Source: Pseudoalteromonas shioyasakiensis
Lineage (GTDB): Bacteria > Pseudomonadota > Gammaproteobacteria > Enterobacterales > Alteromonadaceae
NCBI RefSeq assembly: GCF_022398475.1
Contig: NZ_JAKEVM010000002.1
Location: 1 to 64,000, forward strand
Direction of reading: 5' to 3'
Length of the DNA stretch: 64,000 nt
Under the pieces are notes generated by a model, which searched no databases, was not told the origin of the DNA, and worked only from the letters and a program-made list of their open reading frames with translations. Numbering within the stretch: the first letter of the stretch is position 1; each line of letters starts with the position of its first letter. The translations under genes were made by a program, and so were the position numbers. This document shows, piece after piece, positions 44,401-53,372 of this stretch.

Positions 44401-46380
44401 AGTAAATGGTTGATCGTCTGATGATGGCGCATAGATATCAACACCCGGAGCAGCAAGGTCTACAAGTAAGGTGTCAAAGCCAAAGTATGATGGACCACGG
44501 CCAGAGAAGTAAGCAATGCGGTCTTTATCTACAGTATCTACGGTGCCTTCGGTTGCTTCAATGGTACCCATGTGGCTGTCGCCTGTGCTTAGCCAGTCAA
44601 GTAAGCTCGTACCATCGACGTTTTTAATGTGAATGGTAGGGATAGGGTAAGTCACTGAAGGAATCGTGTAGCGATCGTAAAATGATACATGGTTATAAAT
44701 AATTAAACCTTCTGCACCGCCTGCCTCTACGTTTAGCGATTTAGAGTACAGCGGGTAAGAACTACGTTTACATACGACAATCACATCTTGTGCACTTTCG
44801 TCGATAGCGGTTGCTGGGTCATCAACTAAATCAAATGTCCCTTCAGGGAATGGCTTGTCACAGTTGGCAAGTGCATAGCTTGAGCTTTCATTTGGATTTT
44901 CAAAGTCAGTTGCGGCAACGATTAAACCTGTTAGCTCGTTAAAGTTAACACCTGCACCAGCAAATGGTCCTGGCGCTGCAGTATCGCCACCAGTTAGGTT
45001 TTTAAGTTGTTTGTTACCAAAATTGACTTTAGTTGAAGGCGTATGAGCTGCAACTGTGGTTACCCAAGGTGAAGAGTGGTCAGCCGTTGAATATTCAGGG
45101 CCGCTGTTACCTGCCGCTACCGCCACAAATACACCGGTTTCGGCCGCATTCATGAACGCTTGCTCAATTGGGTCGCTCCATGGGTCTTCTTCAAGGCCAC
45201 CTAATGAAGCATTCAGTACGTCAACATTATCAATCGCTGCTTGTTCAACGGCTGCTAAGATAGCGCTTGTTGGACAGCCTGCATAAGGGTCACCTGAACC
45301 ACCAGGCCAACATACTTGGTATGAAATGATATTGGCATGAGGTGCCATACCTGATACTTGCGGGAAAGTTACATTGGTTTCTAAACCAGATGATTGGCTT
45401 TCATACTCTGTCAGTTTGTAAGGAATATCGTAAAGGATATTACCTGCCGCTGTACCTGCAACGTGTGAACCATGGCTATGATAGTCTTCACCATTTTCAG
45501 GGCGAGTCTCTTCAAACACAGTATCAACGTAGGCTGCGGTGATCTCAGGGTAAGAATAAACACCAATTAGCTTGTCGTTACACAGATCAGCAAATTCGGC
45601 GGTTGCACAGTCACCCAGGTACTTGTCGCCTAGAGGGTTGGTGTGAGTGTAGCCATCGCCGCCTACTGCTGCGAATGATGGGTGATCGGTATTGATACCC
45701 GTATCAATGATACCTACAACCGTGCCTTCACCTTTGTTGCTGCTCGGGTTGCTAGCACTTGTGCTCCACAGTGCAGAAGCACCAGTTTGCTCAATGGTAT
45801 TAAAAGTATTTAGGCTGTAGATTTTTGAGCGAGTGATCTTCTTAACACCAGCCACTTTAGCAAGGCGCTTCGCTTCATCTTGTGTCATTTGGGTGGTGAA
45901 ACCGTTTAAAGTCACATTGAATGTACGCTCAACATTTAGCTGTAAACCTTGCTGGCTCATTGCGGCATTAACAACTGATTGACGCTTACTTGCTAGGTGA
46001 TTAGCGTAAGTTGCAATCGCAGGCTGCGCCATATTAAGCGTTGAGCGCGCTGTTGCTTGTTGCGTCTGCATTACCACATCTTTAGTGCTCGCAAGCCCTT
46101 TAACACCTCCTTGGTAAGTCGAAATAGGTGCATCGTCCAGTTGCACGATATAAGTTTGAATACCACTAATATCTTTCTCTGGTGTGAAAACGCGGCTTTG
46201 CTTTTTAACTGTGTTATTAACCTTGTCTTCCCACACAAATTCATTGCTAACGGTTTGCTTTGGCGCATAGCCTGCTGGCTGTTCTGGCCATGCTTGGTCA
46301 TTTAGCGCAGCAGCAGACGTACCTACACCTAAGTAAAGTGCAGATGCGACCATCACTGATACTTTTTTCATATTGAACAT
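41434..46380 (-). CDS. Giant secreted subtilisin-like protease with GlyGly-CTERM-like tail
   Basis: It is an exported S8 endopeptidase, probably for nutrition or interaction. The 1648-residue protein has a signal peptide, an I9 inhibitor propeptide (about 60-185), the S8 catalytic domain with Asp in GIIDTGINTDHPSF, His in SHGSHVAGTAAG and Ser in GTSMASPHVAGAAALL, an inserted PA domain (about 500-620), then several beta-sandwich modules and a thrombospondin-3-like stretch (CTDSSATNYDESANTDDGSC). The end SSSGSFGWLLL..LRRKK resembles the GlyGly-CTERM sorting signal cut by rhombosortase, linked to type II secretion. The start lies 9 bases after GAGGGAAG. Confidence 0.92.
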   Translation of the reverse strand: MFNMKKVSVMVASALYLGVGTSAAALNDQAWPEQPAGYAPKQTVSNEFVWEDKVNNTVKKQSRVFTPEKDISGIQTYIVQLDDAPISTYQGGVKGLASTKDVVMQTQQATARSTLNMAQPAIATYANHLASKRQSVVNAAMSQQGLQLNVERTFNVTLNGFTTQMTQDEAKRLAKVAGVKKITRSKIYSLNTFNTIEQTGASALWSTSASNPSSNKGEGTVVGIIDTGINTDHPSFAAVGGDGYTHTNPLGDKYLGDCATAEFADLCNDKLIGVYSYPEITAAYVDTVFEETRPENGEDYHSHGSHVAGTAAGNILYDIPYKLTEYESQSSGLETNVTFPQVSGMAPHANIISYQVCWPGGSGDPYAGCPTSAILAAVEQAAIDNVDVLNASLGGLEEDPWSDPIEQAFMNAAETGVFVAVAAGNSGPEYSTADHSSPWVTTVAAHTPSTKVNFGNKQLKNLTGGDTAAPGPFAGAGVNFNELTGLIVAATDFENPNESSSYALANCDKPFPEGTFDLVDDPATAIDESAQDVIVVCKRSSYPLYSKSLNVEAGGAEGLIIYNHVSFYDRYTIPSVTYPIPTIHIKNVDGTSLLDWLSTGDSHMGTIEATEGTVDTVDKDRIAYFSGRGPSYFGFDTLLVDLAAPGVDIYAPSSDDQPFTSNPATSDWQSMSGTSMASPHVAGAAALLKQSHPDWTPMQIQSALMLTANNQLGMARYLDNYADDGFDAALAEMGSGKMQVERADKAGLLLDESIANMSAANPSLGGREKALNTAYMVDNDCGFKCTFIRTFTATEDASWTLHTESWIGNSTISVEPAQFDIKAGETQSIVVTVEAHQNATPQETVDYTGNQGQLILTSSNPESPVLEMPVWTYVGDTGLPEFIKVDAHRRSATMKVGPFNTSEISNLTTQSYGLVKGQVETVHLFNDTTPGDPFDSVEVEGEDEAVNNNHIQWTTVPEDAKMFSASIMNEQSRVLVFMGKDSNGDGIASFEETLCMSTSYTLTNFCNIVDPEAGEYFTVYMNLQNYSYGEVDEGIEVSFATAVTTEDNGSLTVTGPNSVPGYDELELDLAYNLPDMEIGDIYFGGFDIGSNPEDAGNLGFVPVIIEQVDKDVTFTANKNKAYVGDLVDFEISVIANNENEARQFALNTEFPAGVDIVPDSIVASNSTPVTPMLDSNALALVGVQETTKNVERNYNITTNITDEMCSLTSAHSPDPYYLELRELGWRTLEGVEGRYYNEFEYTFKEIMNTNLDVSFPFFNKYHFDSIKLNPAGLVTFGSQGRTTPFHVELPEGYTQPPPPPYLIAPFWVGDNMIPERVDGGYGNYDANAGITPTYTVSREWLVLEWDNIQRSRTEGQSVDVEMFMRMGIDYEPGEYELLFAYDNLSLVDAQGSIGLKAADGRGFISGDIPIDLNIGNKYGFDNMDEVLHDKLVVCLDYTGPEISKFDVKFQAYIGEQAANQTHQLSLTNGLVGADDETLTLDLEVIGNLEMAALTDMSVAENETISFDVLYADENQVSNQIDVLGENFTYEVSGHTSGSTVTITPAAHFHGDIDVTVKVSDSVNPTDAAMSSFVLSVMSDGEELGCTDSSATNYDESANTDDGSCTFPEAVIPETEVEKDKKSSSGSFGWLLLAVAPLMALRRKKSRIN

Positions 46381-46539
46381 GTGATCTAACTTCCCTCGAA
46401 GGATTATAATTATGAGCTCGCGCAGCGGCGAACGGTTGTAATCAGTAGGGATAGTGTTGAGTTGTGACTATAACATCAATGAAATGTAAACAATTGGCAC
46501 ACACTGTTACAGCTTGGTACATTTTTACCGAAAAACTGC

Positions 46540-47724
46540 TTATCGAAACAGAATACTTGCTCTTGCTCCGCTTAAGATTTGCGCGTTATCTAAACTAAAT
46601 TTTGCGTTATTCCATAGGCATAATTGCTTAACGATTGATAAGCCAAGCCCAACACCTTGATAGCCTGTTTGGTGTACCGAAGCGGTTTTAGAAAATGGTT
46701 GCATGAGGCTGGCGCGCATGTGTTCTGGGATCCCTGGGCCATCATCTTCAATCACTAGCAAAGTGCCGCTTTCGCATTGTGAAAGCCTGATATGAATTTG
46801 CGTTTTAGCAAAGCGAACCGCGTTCCCGAGTAAGTTTTGCAATAAGCGTTGAAAGCTTTGTTTATCAACACAAATGGCTGTTAATTCGCAGTCAAGGCGA
46901 ATAGCCAAAGGGCTATAGCTTTGAAACTTAGTAATGCAGGGCTGTAATAGCTCGTCTGGGCAGTAGTCTTTTACTAACAAGGTGGGTTCGCATTGTTCAA
47001 GCTCGGCATAAGTTAAAAACTCTTCGACTAATAGCTCAAGTTCAATAATGTCTTGCAACACACTGTGCCGATAAGCGTTGTTATCAACGACTGCTTCGAG
47101 GGCGAATTTAGCCCGCGATATAGGCGTTAAAAAGTCATGAGAAACGGCATTGATCAATTCGCGTTGGCTTTGATTACGGTTATGAAGCGCTAATGCCATG
47201 TTATCAAAGGTATCGCCAATGCTTTTTAGCAAGCTAAAACGTGTGAAGTGCACTTGTGCAGTAAAGTCAGCATTAGACATTTTACTACTGGCCTTGCGCA
47301 GTTTATTTAAGTCAAACAGCAGTGGGCCTGTAAAAATCACCACAGCTAAGGCAAGGCTAGAGTAAAAAAGAAGGCTCACTAAAGACTGATAACCCTGATC
47401 AGCTGGTTGGCTGTATGGGCCAATGCTTAATAAGGTCTGTCTATCATCAGCAAGCTTATGAAAGTAAAGCTTGTTATTGGCATCGTTAACACTAATTACC
47501 TGACCTGCTAAAAGTGATGCCTGTAATTGTTTACCAAGGTAAAAGTTCGCCAGAGGTGTTTGTTTAATATCAGGGTTATTGGGGGCAAGACTCAATATAC
47601 TCTCTGCTAGTTGCTGCTCTGTACTGTAACTTGGTGGGCTTGGAAAATAGGTTTCTAGTAACCAAGCGGCGCTCCCCAGGCAAACTGCGAGGGTTAAATA
47701 CAAATAACAAAACAGGCGTAACAA
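46540..47724 (-). CDS. Sensor histidine kinase of an OmpR-type system
   Basis: It should phosphorylate the regulator encoded 6 bases upstream. The 394-residue protein has two membrane helices (about 5-24 and 110-132) around a small periplasmic domain, a HAMP-like stretch, the phospho-acceptor motif AVSHDFLTPISRAKF (His near 193), and an ATPase domain with NLLGNAVRFA, EDDGPGIPE and GVGLGLSIVKQL. HDFLTP is a variant of the usual HELRTP. It is the last of four genes whose first codes for MipA/OmpV; the signal may be envelope stress. Confidence 0.88.
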   Translation of the reverse strand: MLRLFCYLYLTLAVCLGSAAWLLETYFPSPPSYSTEQQLAESILSLAPNNPDIKQTPLANFYLGKQLQASLLAGQVISVNDANNKLYFHKLADDRQTLLSIGPYSQPADQGYQSLVSLLFYSSLALAVVIFTGPLLFDLNKLRKASSKMSNADFTAQVHFTRFSLLKSIGDTFDNMALALHNRNQSQRELINAVSHDFLTPISRAKFALEAVVDNNAYRHSVLQDIIELELLVEEFLTYAELEQCEPTLLVKDYCPDELLQPCITKFQSYSPLAIRLDCELTAICVDKQSFQRLLQNLLGNAVRFAKTQIHIRLSQCESGTLLVIEDDGPGIPEHMRASLMQPFSKTASVHQTGYQGVGLGLSIVKQLCLWNNAKFSLDNAQILSGARASILFR

Positions 47725-47730
47725 ACTGCA

Positions 47731-48441
47731 TTAACCCCACGCTTGTGGAGAAAAAATATATCCTTTACCCCAAACTGTGACGATTTTTTGTGCTGGAACC
47801 GCTTCGTCACCGAGCTTTTTGCGTAAGCGGCTAATGCGGCCATCGATAGTGCGGCTTTGACCATCGTATTTACGGCCAATGGTACCATCAAATAATTGGT
47901 CTCGACTGACCAACTGACCCGCTGATTGAGCTAATTGGATCAGTATTTCGAACTCTGCACTGGTCAATTCAAGTGGCTGGCTATGCAAATAAGCCTCGCG
48001 CTGAATTGTATTAATACTCAACGAGCCAAAGCGAATATTATGCGCGTTGTGAGTGGTACTTGTTGGTTTAACAGCTTGGCTGCGACGAATCGTGTTATTT
48101 ATTCGCGCTAATAAAATGGACGGGGAAACAGGTTTGGTTAGGTAATCATCGGCGCCTAGCTCAAGGCCAGTGATATGATCGACTTGGCTCTGCCTTGCCG
48201 TCATAAAAATAATTGGTGTATCTTGGTATTGTTTTAGTTCTTTAAATACCTCAAAGCCATCTTCTGATCCTAATCCGATATCAAGCAAAATTAGGTCGTA
48301 CTTTTTGCAGCTTGCTTGATAACAGGCATGGCAACCACTTTCAAAGTGCTCAATGGTATAGCCATGTTCAGTTAAATAATTAGAGACTAGCTGGGCAAGT
48401 TTTAAATCATCTTCAATGTACAAAATAGTATGTTGGCTCAT
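47731..48441 (-). CDS. OmpR/PhoB-family response regulator
   Basis: The 236-residue protein has a receiver domain (acidic pair EDD near residue 11, phospho-Asp in LILLDIGLG, Lys in YLTKPVSP) and a winged-helix effector domain (LELTSAEFEILIQLAQ..SRTIDGRISRLRKKLGD). Its ATG overlaps the stop of the preceding DUF3019 gene by one base (TGATG), which fixes the start against a longer frame. It probably regulates its own operon; no target site was recognised. Confidence 0.92.
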   Translation of the reverse strand: MSQHTILYIEDDLKLAQLVSNYLTEHGYTIEHFESGCHACYQASCKKYDLILLDIGLGSEDGFEVFKELKQYQDTPIIFMTARQSQVDHITGLELGADDYLTKPVSPSILLARINNTIRRSQAVKPTSTTHNAHNIRFGSLSINTIQREAYLHSQPLELTSAEFEILIQLAQSAGQLVSRDQLFDGTIGRKYDGQSRTIDGRISRLRKKLGDEAVPAQKIVTVWGKGYIFSPQAWG

Positions 48442-48824
48442 CAAAAAATACTCCATGCGATATCACGTCGGCGTTTTTTAACATGCTGGTGGAATAAACT
48501 AATTTCAGTGCTTTCTAATGGTTCTAGTTGCTCGCTCAGTAGCTCTAAAACAATGTTGCGATTGTTTTGCACTGTGATTGCAAAGTTCTGCCCTTGATTT
48601 GGCTTTTGGCAGAACAGCCTAATTTGTTGATCAGTCACACGAATGCACACCGTTTCGCTGACTTCGGTATACCAATTAATCGATACATCCATCACGCAAT
48701 CTTGCTCTACCGTTACACAGTTTTCTGGTGTTGCCTCGATATAACCTGCCTGTGCGAATGTGCTGCTAACAAACGCGAGGCTAAAAATGAATAAGAGTGA
48801 AAAAAGCTTCGTACGCAACATCAT
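48441..48824 (-). CDS. DUF3019 family exported protein
   Basis: The 127-residue protein has a signal peptide (ending STFA) and a small beta-rich domain with two Cys pairs (NCVTVEQDC, VCIRVT..LFCQKP) and a basic tail (KKRRRDIAWSIF). The family is typically encoded between a MipA/OmpV gene and a two-component system, as here, but its function is not known. The start overlaps the end of the MipA gene as TGATG, just as its own stop overlaps the next ATG. Confidence 0.83.
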   Translation of the reverse strand: MMLRTKLFSLLFIFSLAFVSSTFAQAGYIEATPENCVTVEQDCVMDVSINWYTEVSETVCIRVTDQQIRLFCQKPNQGQNFAITVQNNRNIVLELLSEQLEPLESTEISLFHQHVKKRRRDIAWSIF

Positions 48825-49711
48825 CAGTAATTCCATGCAAAGCCAGCATAAAAAGACAGTAAGTTGCTGTCATCGATAAGGGGGCTATCGGCAATACCCG
48901 ATGATAAGCGTTGGTATTTTATATCGCTGATAAATTGCCATTGCTGATTAAACTGATATTGGTAACTGGCTTTTAGATTGTACTTTTGACTAGAGTGGCC
49001 TAAAAAAGGGCTAAATCCGGCTCGTATCTCTTGTTGTGCGCTGCCATAGTAGTAATCCACTAAACCAGCACTTAAATGTTGTATTTCTGCGCCGAGCAAA
49101 ACTAGGTGCTGATCAAATAAAAACAAGCGCTGTGCAGATAATGCGCCTTGTAACCCTTTGTGATAGTTGGTGAGCTCCATTGACCAATACGCGCTAAAAC
49201 GCCAGCTTTGCCAGTCAACAATCGCTTCAATACCGCTCATGGCCGACAGTTTACGTTTTGATATTTTAGTAATATCACCGCGGCGCTTTATCACCACTGG
49301 TGCTTCAATGCTTGAACCGGGTGGTGGCGGTGTCATTGAAGGGCGGCCACTGGTTGTTCTAATTGCAGTTAGTGCTGTTGAGTGTTTGGCAAAATACAGC
49401 CCATCTTCATTGAGTTGGGTGAATAACGACACTTGATAGTGATCGCCCCACACGGGTGTCCAAGCAAACTGAGTATTTGCAAATGAAAAGTCACCGGCAA
49501 ATACTTCAATACGCGGTAGGGCATAAAGAGGAATGTCGTCTTTTTTATAAACTGGGTTGTCGAGTTGACCATAACCTAAGCTGAAACCAAGGCTTACTCC
49601 TTCATCTGCTAAATAAGCAGAGTCAGTGCTGCTTGCCATTGGTGAAAGGCAAAATGCACTGATTAGAAATAAAACTCGTAGCCCAAGTGAGCAACTACCT
49701 AGAACAGTCAC
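48824..49711 (-). CDS. MipA/OmpV family outer-membrane protein
   Basis: MipA of E. coli links murein synthases and hydrolases; OmpV members are barrels. The 295-residue protein starts at GTG (AAGG 10 bases before), has a signal peptide ending SSTDSA, and the family features GVSLGFSLGYGQLDNPVYKKDD near the start and a barrel ending in FAWNY. It is the first of four tightly linked genes with DUF3019, regulator and kinase. Regulation by that system is likely. Confidence 0.87.
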   Translation of the reverse strand: MTVLGSCSLGLRVLFLISAFCLSPMASSTDSAYLADEGVSLGFSLGYGQLDNPVYKKDDIPLYALPRIEVFAGDFSFANTQFAWTPVWGDHYQVSLFTQLNEDGLYFAKHSTALTAIRTTSGRPSMTPPPPGSSIEAPVVIKRRGDITKISKRKLSAMSGIEAIVDWQSWRFSAYWSMELTNYHKGLQGALSAQRLFLFDQHLVLLGAEIQHLSAGLVDYYYGSAQQEIRAGFSPFLGHSSQKYNLKASYQYQFNQQWQFISDIKYQRLSSGIADSPLIDDSNLLSFYAGFAWNY

Positions 49712-50065
49712 AAATAAACAACCTTAATGAAAAAACTTGTTAACATTAAGTTGTTATTAATGGCTTGAACAATGAAATAATGTACCAAATTGTAGCAAGG
49801 TCTGGTTTTTGTAACCTGAATTAGTTAAGGAAATTGCTTGATAAATAAGCATATTTCACTAATTTGATTTGGTTATTTTGAGCGGTGTCGTCATTTCTTT
49901 AGTTAGAAAAAGTTATTAACAATAAAATGGTGTTAAAACCTGCGCTTAGCGGTACAAAATGGCCCTAAATACACGTCATTACTGGCATGGCGGTTTATTA
50001 AGTTGCTATTTGGGTGAGTTTTTGCGATATTATTTATATTATAATATTAACAGGAAGCTAATAAG
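49712..50065. other. Intergenic region between mipA-like and tkt genes
   Basis: This 354-bp stretch holds the divergent promoters of the two flanking genes. AT-rich palindromic sequence (ATATTATAATATT, about 50036-50048) lies right before the tkt ribosome-binding site and contains a possible -10 TATAAT. I see no further gene, RNA or operator that I can support. Confidence 0.4.
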
Positions 50066-52066
50066 ATGACTCTGCCTAGTTCTCAATCTGCAAATGCTAT
50101 TCGCATACTTGCTGTCGATGCCGTTCAACAAGCTAACTCTGGCCACCCAGGTGCGCCTATGGGTATGGCTGATATTGCAGCGGTATTGTGGCAAAACTTT
50201 CACCGCCATAACCCATTAAACCCAGACTGGTCTAACCGTGACCGCTTTGTGTTATCAAATGGCCATGGTTCAATGCTTCAATATGCATTGTTACACCTAA
50301 GCGGTTATGACGTAAGCATCGAAGATATTAAGCAATTCCGTCAGCTTCACTCTAAAACACCGGGTCACCCAGAATATGGTTATACTCCGGGTGTTGAAAC
50401 AACGACTGGCCCATTAGGTTCTGGTATTGCTAACGCAGTTGGTATGGCAATCGCTGAAAAAACCTTAGCAGCGCAATTCAATAAGCCAAAGTTTGATATT
50501 GTTGATCACTTCACTTACTGCTTTATGGGTGATGGCTGTTTAATGGAAGGTATCTCGCACGAAGCATGTTCGCTGGCAGGTACATTAGGCCTAGGCAAGC
50601 TAATCGCATTTTGGGATGACAATGGCATCTCTATCGATGGTGAAGTAGAAGGTTGGTTCACCGACGATACGCCTGCACGTTTTGAATCTTACGGTTGGCA
50701 AGTTATTCGTGATGTTGATGGTCACGATATGAATGCAATTGCGGGTGCAATCGAAGCGGCACAAAGCAACACTACGCAACCAACACTAATCTGTTGTAAA
50801 ACAGTGATTGGTTTTGGCTCGCCAAATAAATCAGGTAGCCACGACTGTCACGGTGCACCACTGGGTCACGACGAAATCGCAGCTGTACGTGAGCAGCTAA
50901 ACTGGCCACATCCAGCATTTGAAGTTCCACAAGAAGTTTATAACGAGTGGAATAATCAAGCGAAAGGCCAAGAGCTTGAAGGTGCATGGCAGCAAAAGTT
51001 TGCAGCTTATAGCAAAGCACACCCTGAACTTGCAAAAGAATATACACGTCGTGTTCTTGAAAAAGCATTACCAGCTAACTTCGCTGAATTAGCTGATGAG
51101 TACATTGCTAAATGCCAAGCCGACATGCAAAACATTGCGACACGTAAAGCATCACAAAACGCGATCACCTTCTTTGCTAACCAACTACCAGAATTAATGG
51201 GTGGCTCTGCTGACCTTGCCGGTTCTAACTTAACGTTATGGCCAGAAGCAAAAGGTTTACAAGATGCAGCTGATGGTAACTACGTATTCTATGGCGTACG
51301 TGAGTTTGGTATGAGCGCAATCATGAATGGTATTGCATTACATGGTGGCTTCATTCCATTTGGCGCAACTTTCTTAATGTTTATGGAATACGCACGTAAT
51401 GCAGTACGTATGGCAGCATTAATGAAAGCGCAAAGCATTTTTGTGTATACCCATGACTCAATCGGTCAAGGTGAAGATGGTCCTACTCACCAACCAATCG
51501 AGCAAATCGCTAACCTTCGTATGACACCAAATATGACTGCATGGCGTCCGTGTGATGAAACTGAAACAGCAGTAGCTTGGCGTCAATCGTTATTAAAAGA
51601 AACAGGCCCAAGTTCACTTATTTTCAGCCGTCAGGGTACCAAAGCAATGGCACGTGATGCACAACAAGTTGCTGACATTGCAAAAGGGGGTTATGTACTT
51701 GTTGATAGCGAACAAGCCGCAGAGCTTATCCTTATTGCAACAGGTTCTGAGGTAGAGTTAGCTGTGAATGCCGCTGCTGAGCTAAAAGCACAAGGTAAAC
51801 AAGTTCGCGTGGTATCTATGCCATCAACGAATCAGTTTGATAGCCAAGATAAAGCATACCGTCAAAGCGTGCTACCAGCGGGTACACCTAAGATTGCTGT
51901 TGAAGCTGCACACCGTGACTTCTGGTTCAAGTATGTTGGTCAAGATGGTGATGTACTAGGTATGGAGACATTTGGTGAGTCAGCGCCTGGCGCAGTATTG
52001 CTTGAGCACTTTGGTTTCACAGTGGCAAACCTAGTTGCAAAAGCAAACGCATTACTTGCTGAATAA
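50066..52066 (+). CDS. tkt: Transketolase
   Basis: It moves two-carbon ketol units between sugar phosphates in the non-oxidative pentose phosphate pathway, using thiamine diphosphate. The 666-residue enzyme has [35 protein letters not shown], the cofactor motif [23 protein letters not shown], the [16 protein letters not shown] segment and [15 protein letters not shown]; length and motifs match E. coli TktA (663). AGGAAG precedes the ATG. It converges with transaldolase, which acts beside it in metabolism. Confidence 0.97.
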   Translation: MTLPSSQSANAIRILAVDAVQQANSGHPGAPMGMADIAAVLWQNFHRHNPLNPDWSNRDRFVLSNGHGSMLQYALLHLSGYDVSIEDIKQFRQLHSKTPGHPEYGYTPGVETTTGPLGSGIANAVGMAIAEKTLAAQFNKPKFDIVDHFTYCFMGDGCLMEGISHEACSLAGTLGLGKLIAFWDDNGISIDGEVEGWFTDDTPARFESYGWQVIRDVDGHDMNAIAGAIEAAQSNTTQPTLICCKTVIGFGSPNKSGSHDCHGAPLGHDEIAAVREQLNWPHPAFEVPQEVYNEWNNQAKGQELEGAWQQKFAAYSKAHPELAKEYTRRVLEKALPANFAELADEYIAKCQADMQNIATRKASQNAITFFANQLPELMGGSADLAGSNLTLWPEAKGLQDAADGNYVFYGVREFGMSAIMNGIALHGGFIPFGATFLMFMEYARNAVRMAALMKAQSIFVYTHDSIGQGEDGPTHQPIEQIANLRMTPNMTAWRPCDETETAVAWRQSLLKETGPSSLIFSRQGTKAMARDAQQVADIAKGGYVLVDSEQAAELILIATGSEVELAVNAAAELKAQGKQVRVVSMPSTNQFDSQDKAYRQSVLPAGTPKIAVEAAHRDFWFKYVGQDGDVLGMETFGESAPGAVLLEHFGFTVANLVAKANALLAE

Positions 52067-52134
52067 TGTGACTGGCTAAAAATTATCGTAATCGCAACAC
52101 GATAAACCTACATTTGTGATGATGTGTAGGTAAT

Positions 52135-52169
52135 AAAAAAGCCCGCAAACTTTGGTTTGCGGGCTTTTT
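52135..52169. terminator. Shared bidirectional terminator of tkt and tal
   Basis: The stem AAGCCCGCAAAC/GTTTGCGGGCTT with a four-base loop has A's before and T's after it, so it works in both directions for the convergent genes. Confidence 0.93.
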
Positions 52170-52187
52170 GCTGCTTAAACAATCGGT

Positions 52188-53141
52188 TTAAACTAATTCG
52201 CTTAAGATTGACTCTAGTTTCTCTTGGTCAATTGCGAACTGACGAATACCTTGGCTTAGCTTTTCAGTAGCCATGGCATCTTCATTCATTTCCCAGCGGA
52301 AAGCTTGCTCAGTCATTGCAGCTGGCGCTTCTGCTTTTTCTGTTGCTGGTAATAGTTTTTGAGTTAATGGTGCGTCAGTTGCAGCTAGTTCAGCAAGTAA
52401 CTTAGGGCTGATAGTTAAACGGTCACAACCTGCTAATTCTTGGATTTCACCGATGTTACGGAAGCTTGCGCCCATTACAATCGTTTCGTAGCCGTGCTTT
52501 TTGAAGTAGTTGTAGATATGCGTTACTGACTTAACGCCCGGATCGTTAGCACCGTCGAAATCAGCGCTTGCATCTTGTGCTTTGTACCAGTCAAGAATAC
52601 GACCAACGAATGGTGAAATTAGGTAAGCACCTACTTCGGCACAAGCGCGTGCTTGAGCAAATGCAAATACCAGCGTTAGGTTACAACGGATACCTTGTGC
52701 TTCAAGTACCTTAGCTGCTTGAATACCTTCCCATGTTGAAGCAATTTTGATTAACACGCGCGATGTGTCGATACCTTGCTCTTTATATAAAGCAACAAGC
52801 TCAAGTGCTTTATCAACAGTTGCTTGAGTATCAAATGATAAACGCGCATCCACTTCTGTTGAAACTAAACCTGGCACTTGCTCCATTAATTTAGAGCCAA
52901 TTAATACTGCTAGCTTATCAGCTGCTTTTGTTACAACTTCTGCTGTGTCACTGCTTTGTGCTTTTGCCCATGATACGGCTTCGGCAGCAAGTGGGCGATA
53001 TTTCTCAATTTGAATCGCGTTTAAGATTAGTGATGGGTTTGTTGTAGCATCTTGCGGTTTATATTCGTTGATTGCTTCAAAATCACCCGTGTCAGCAACA
53101 ACGGTTGTTACTGCTTTAAGTTGTTCTAATTGACTAGACAT
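52188..53141 (-). CDS. tal: Transaldolase
   Basis: It transfers a dihydroxyacetone unit between sedoheptulose 7-phosphate and glyceraldehyde 3-phosphate. The 317-residue class I enzyme has the N-terminal motif [10 protein letters not shown], the Schiff-base Lys in [32 protein letters not shown]-like segment and [10 protein letters not shown]; the length equals E. coli TalB. The start is the ATG after GGGATAAC, 24 bases inside a longer frame. Pairing with tkt is metabolic as well as positional. Confidence 0.96.
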   Translation of the reverse strand: MSSQLEQLKAVTTVVADTGDFEAINEYKPQDATTNPSLILNAIQIEKYRPLAAEAVSWAKAQSSDTAEVVTKAADKLAVLIGSKLMEQVPGLVSTEVDARLSFDTQATVDKALELVALYKEQGIDTSRVLIKIASTWEGIQAAKVLEAQGIRCNLTLVFAFAQARACAEVGAYLISPFVGRILDWYKAQDASADFDGANDPGVKSVTHIYNYFKKHGYETIVMGASFRNIGEIQELAGCDRLTISPKLLAELAATDAPLTQKLLPATEKAEAPAAMTEQAFRWEMNEDAMATEKLSQGIRQFAIDQEKLESILSELV

Positions 53142-53303
53142 AGTTATCCCATTCTTATCATACAAAAGTTAATGTAGTGGCTTTAACCTATTATTTGTGC
53201 TGAAAAAACAATCTAATCTACCAGAGGAACTGCGCAATAAATCGCCCGCCAGCAGCAAATAATCCTGTTAATAATATTTTTATAATACCTTTACAATCTG
53301 GTA

Positions 53304-53323
53304 TTGTTGATATTATCATACAA
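53304..53323 (+). promoter_or_regulatory. Candidate operator before araB
   Basis: The sequence between TTGT and ACAA holds the palindrome TGATATTATCA (53308-53318). It lies 50-70 bases before araB and includes TTGT/ACAA half-sites like those of the palindrome before the galM-like gene. A link to an arabinose repressor is speculative. Confidence 0.35.
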
Positions 53324-53372
53324 ATAAAGATAATGACTAACAATGTTAGTAAGCAATTAGTGAAAGGTAATT

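Noticed and set aside
50036-50048. Regulatory palindrome ATATTATAATATT before tkt as an operator shared with araB
   Set aside because: It is simple AT-rich sequence at a likely -10 region and does not match the sites near araB closely enough.
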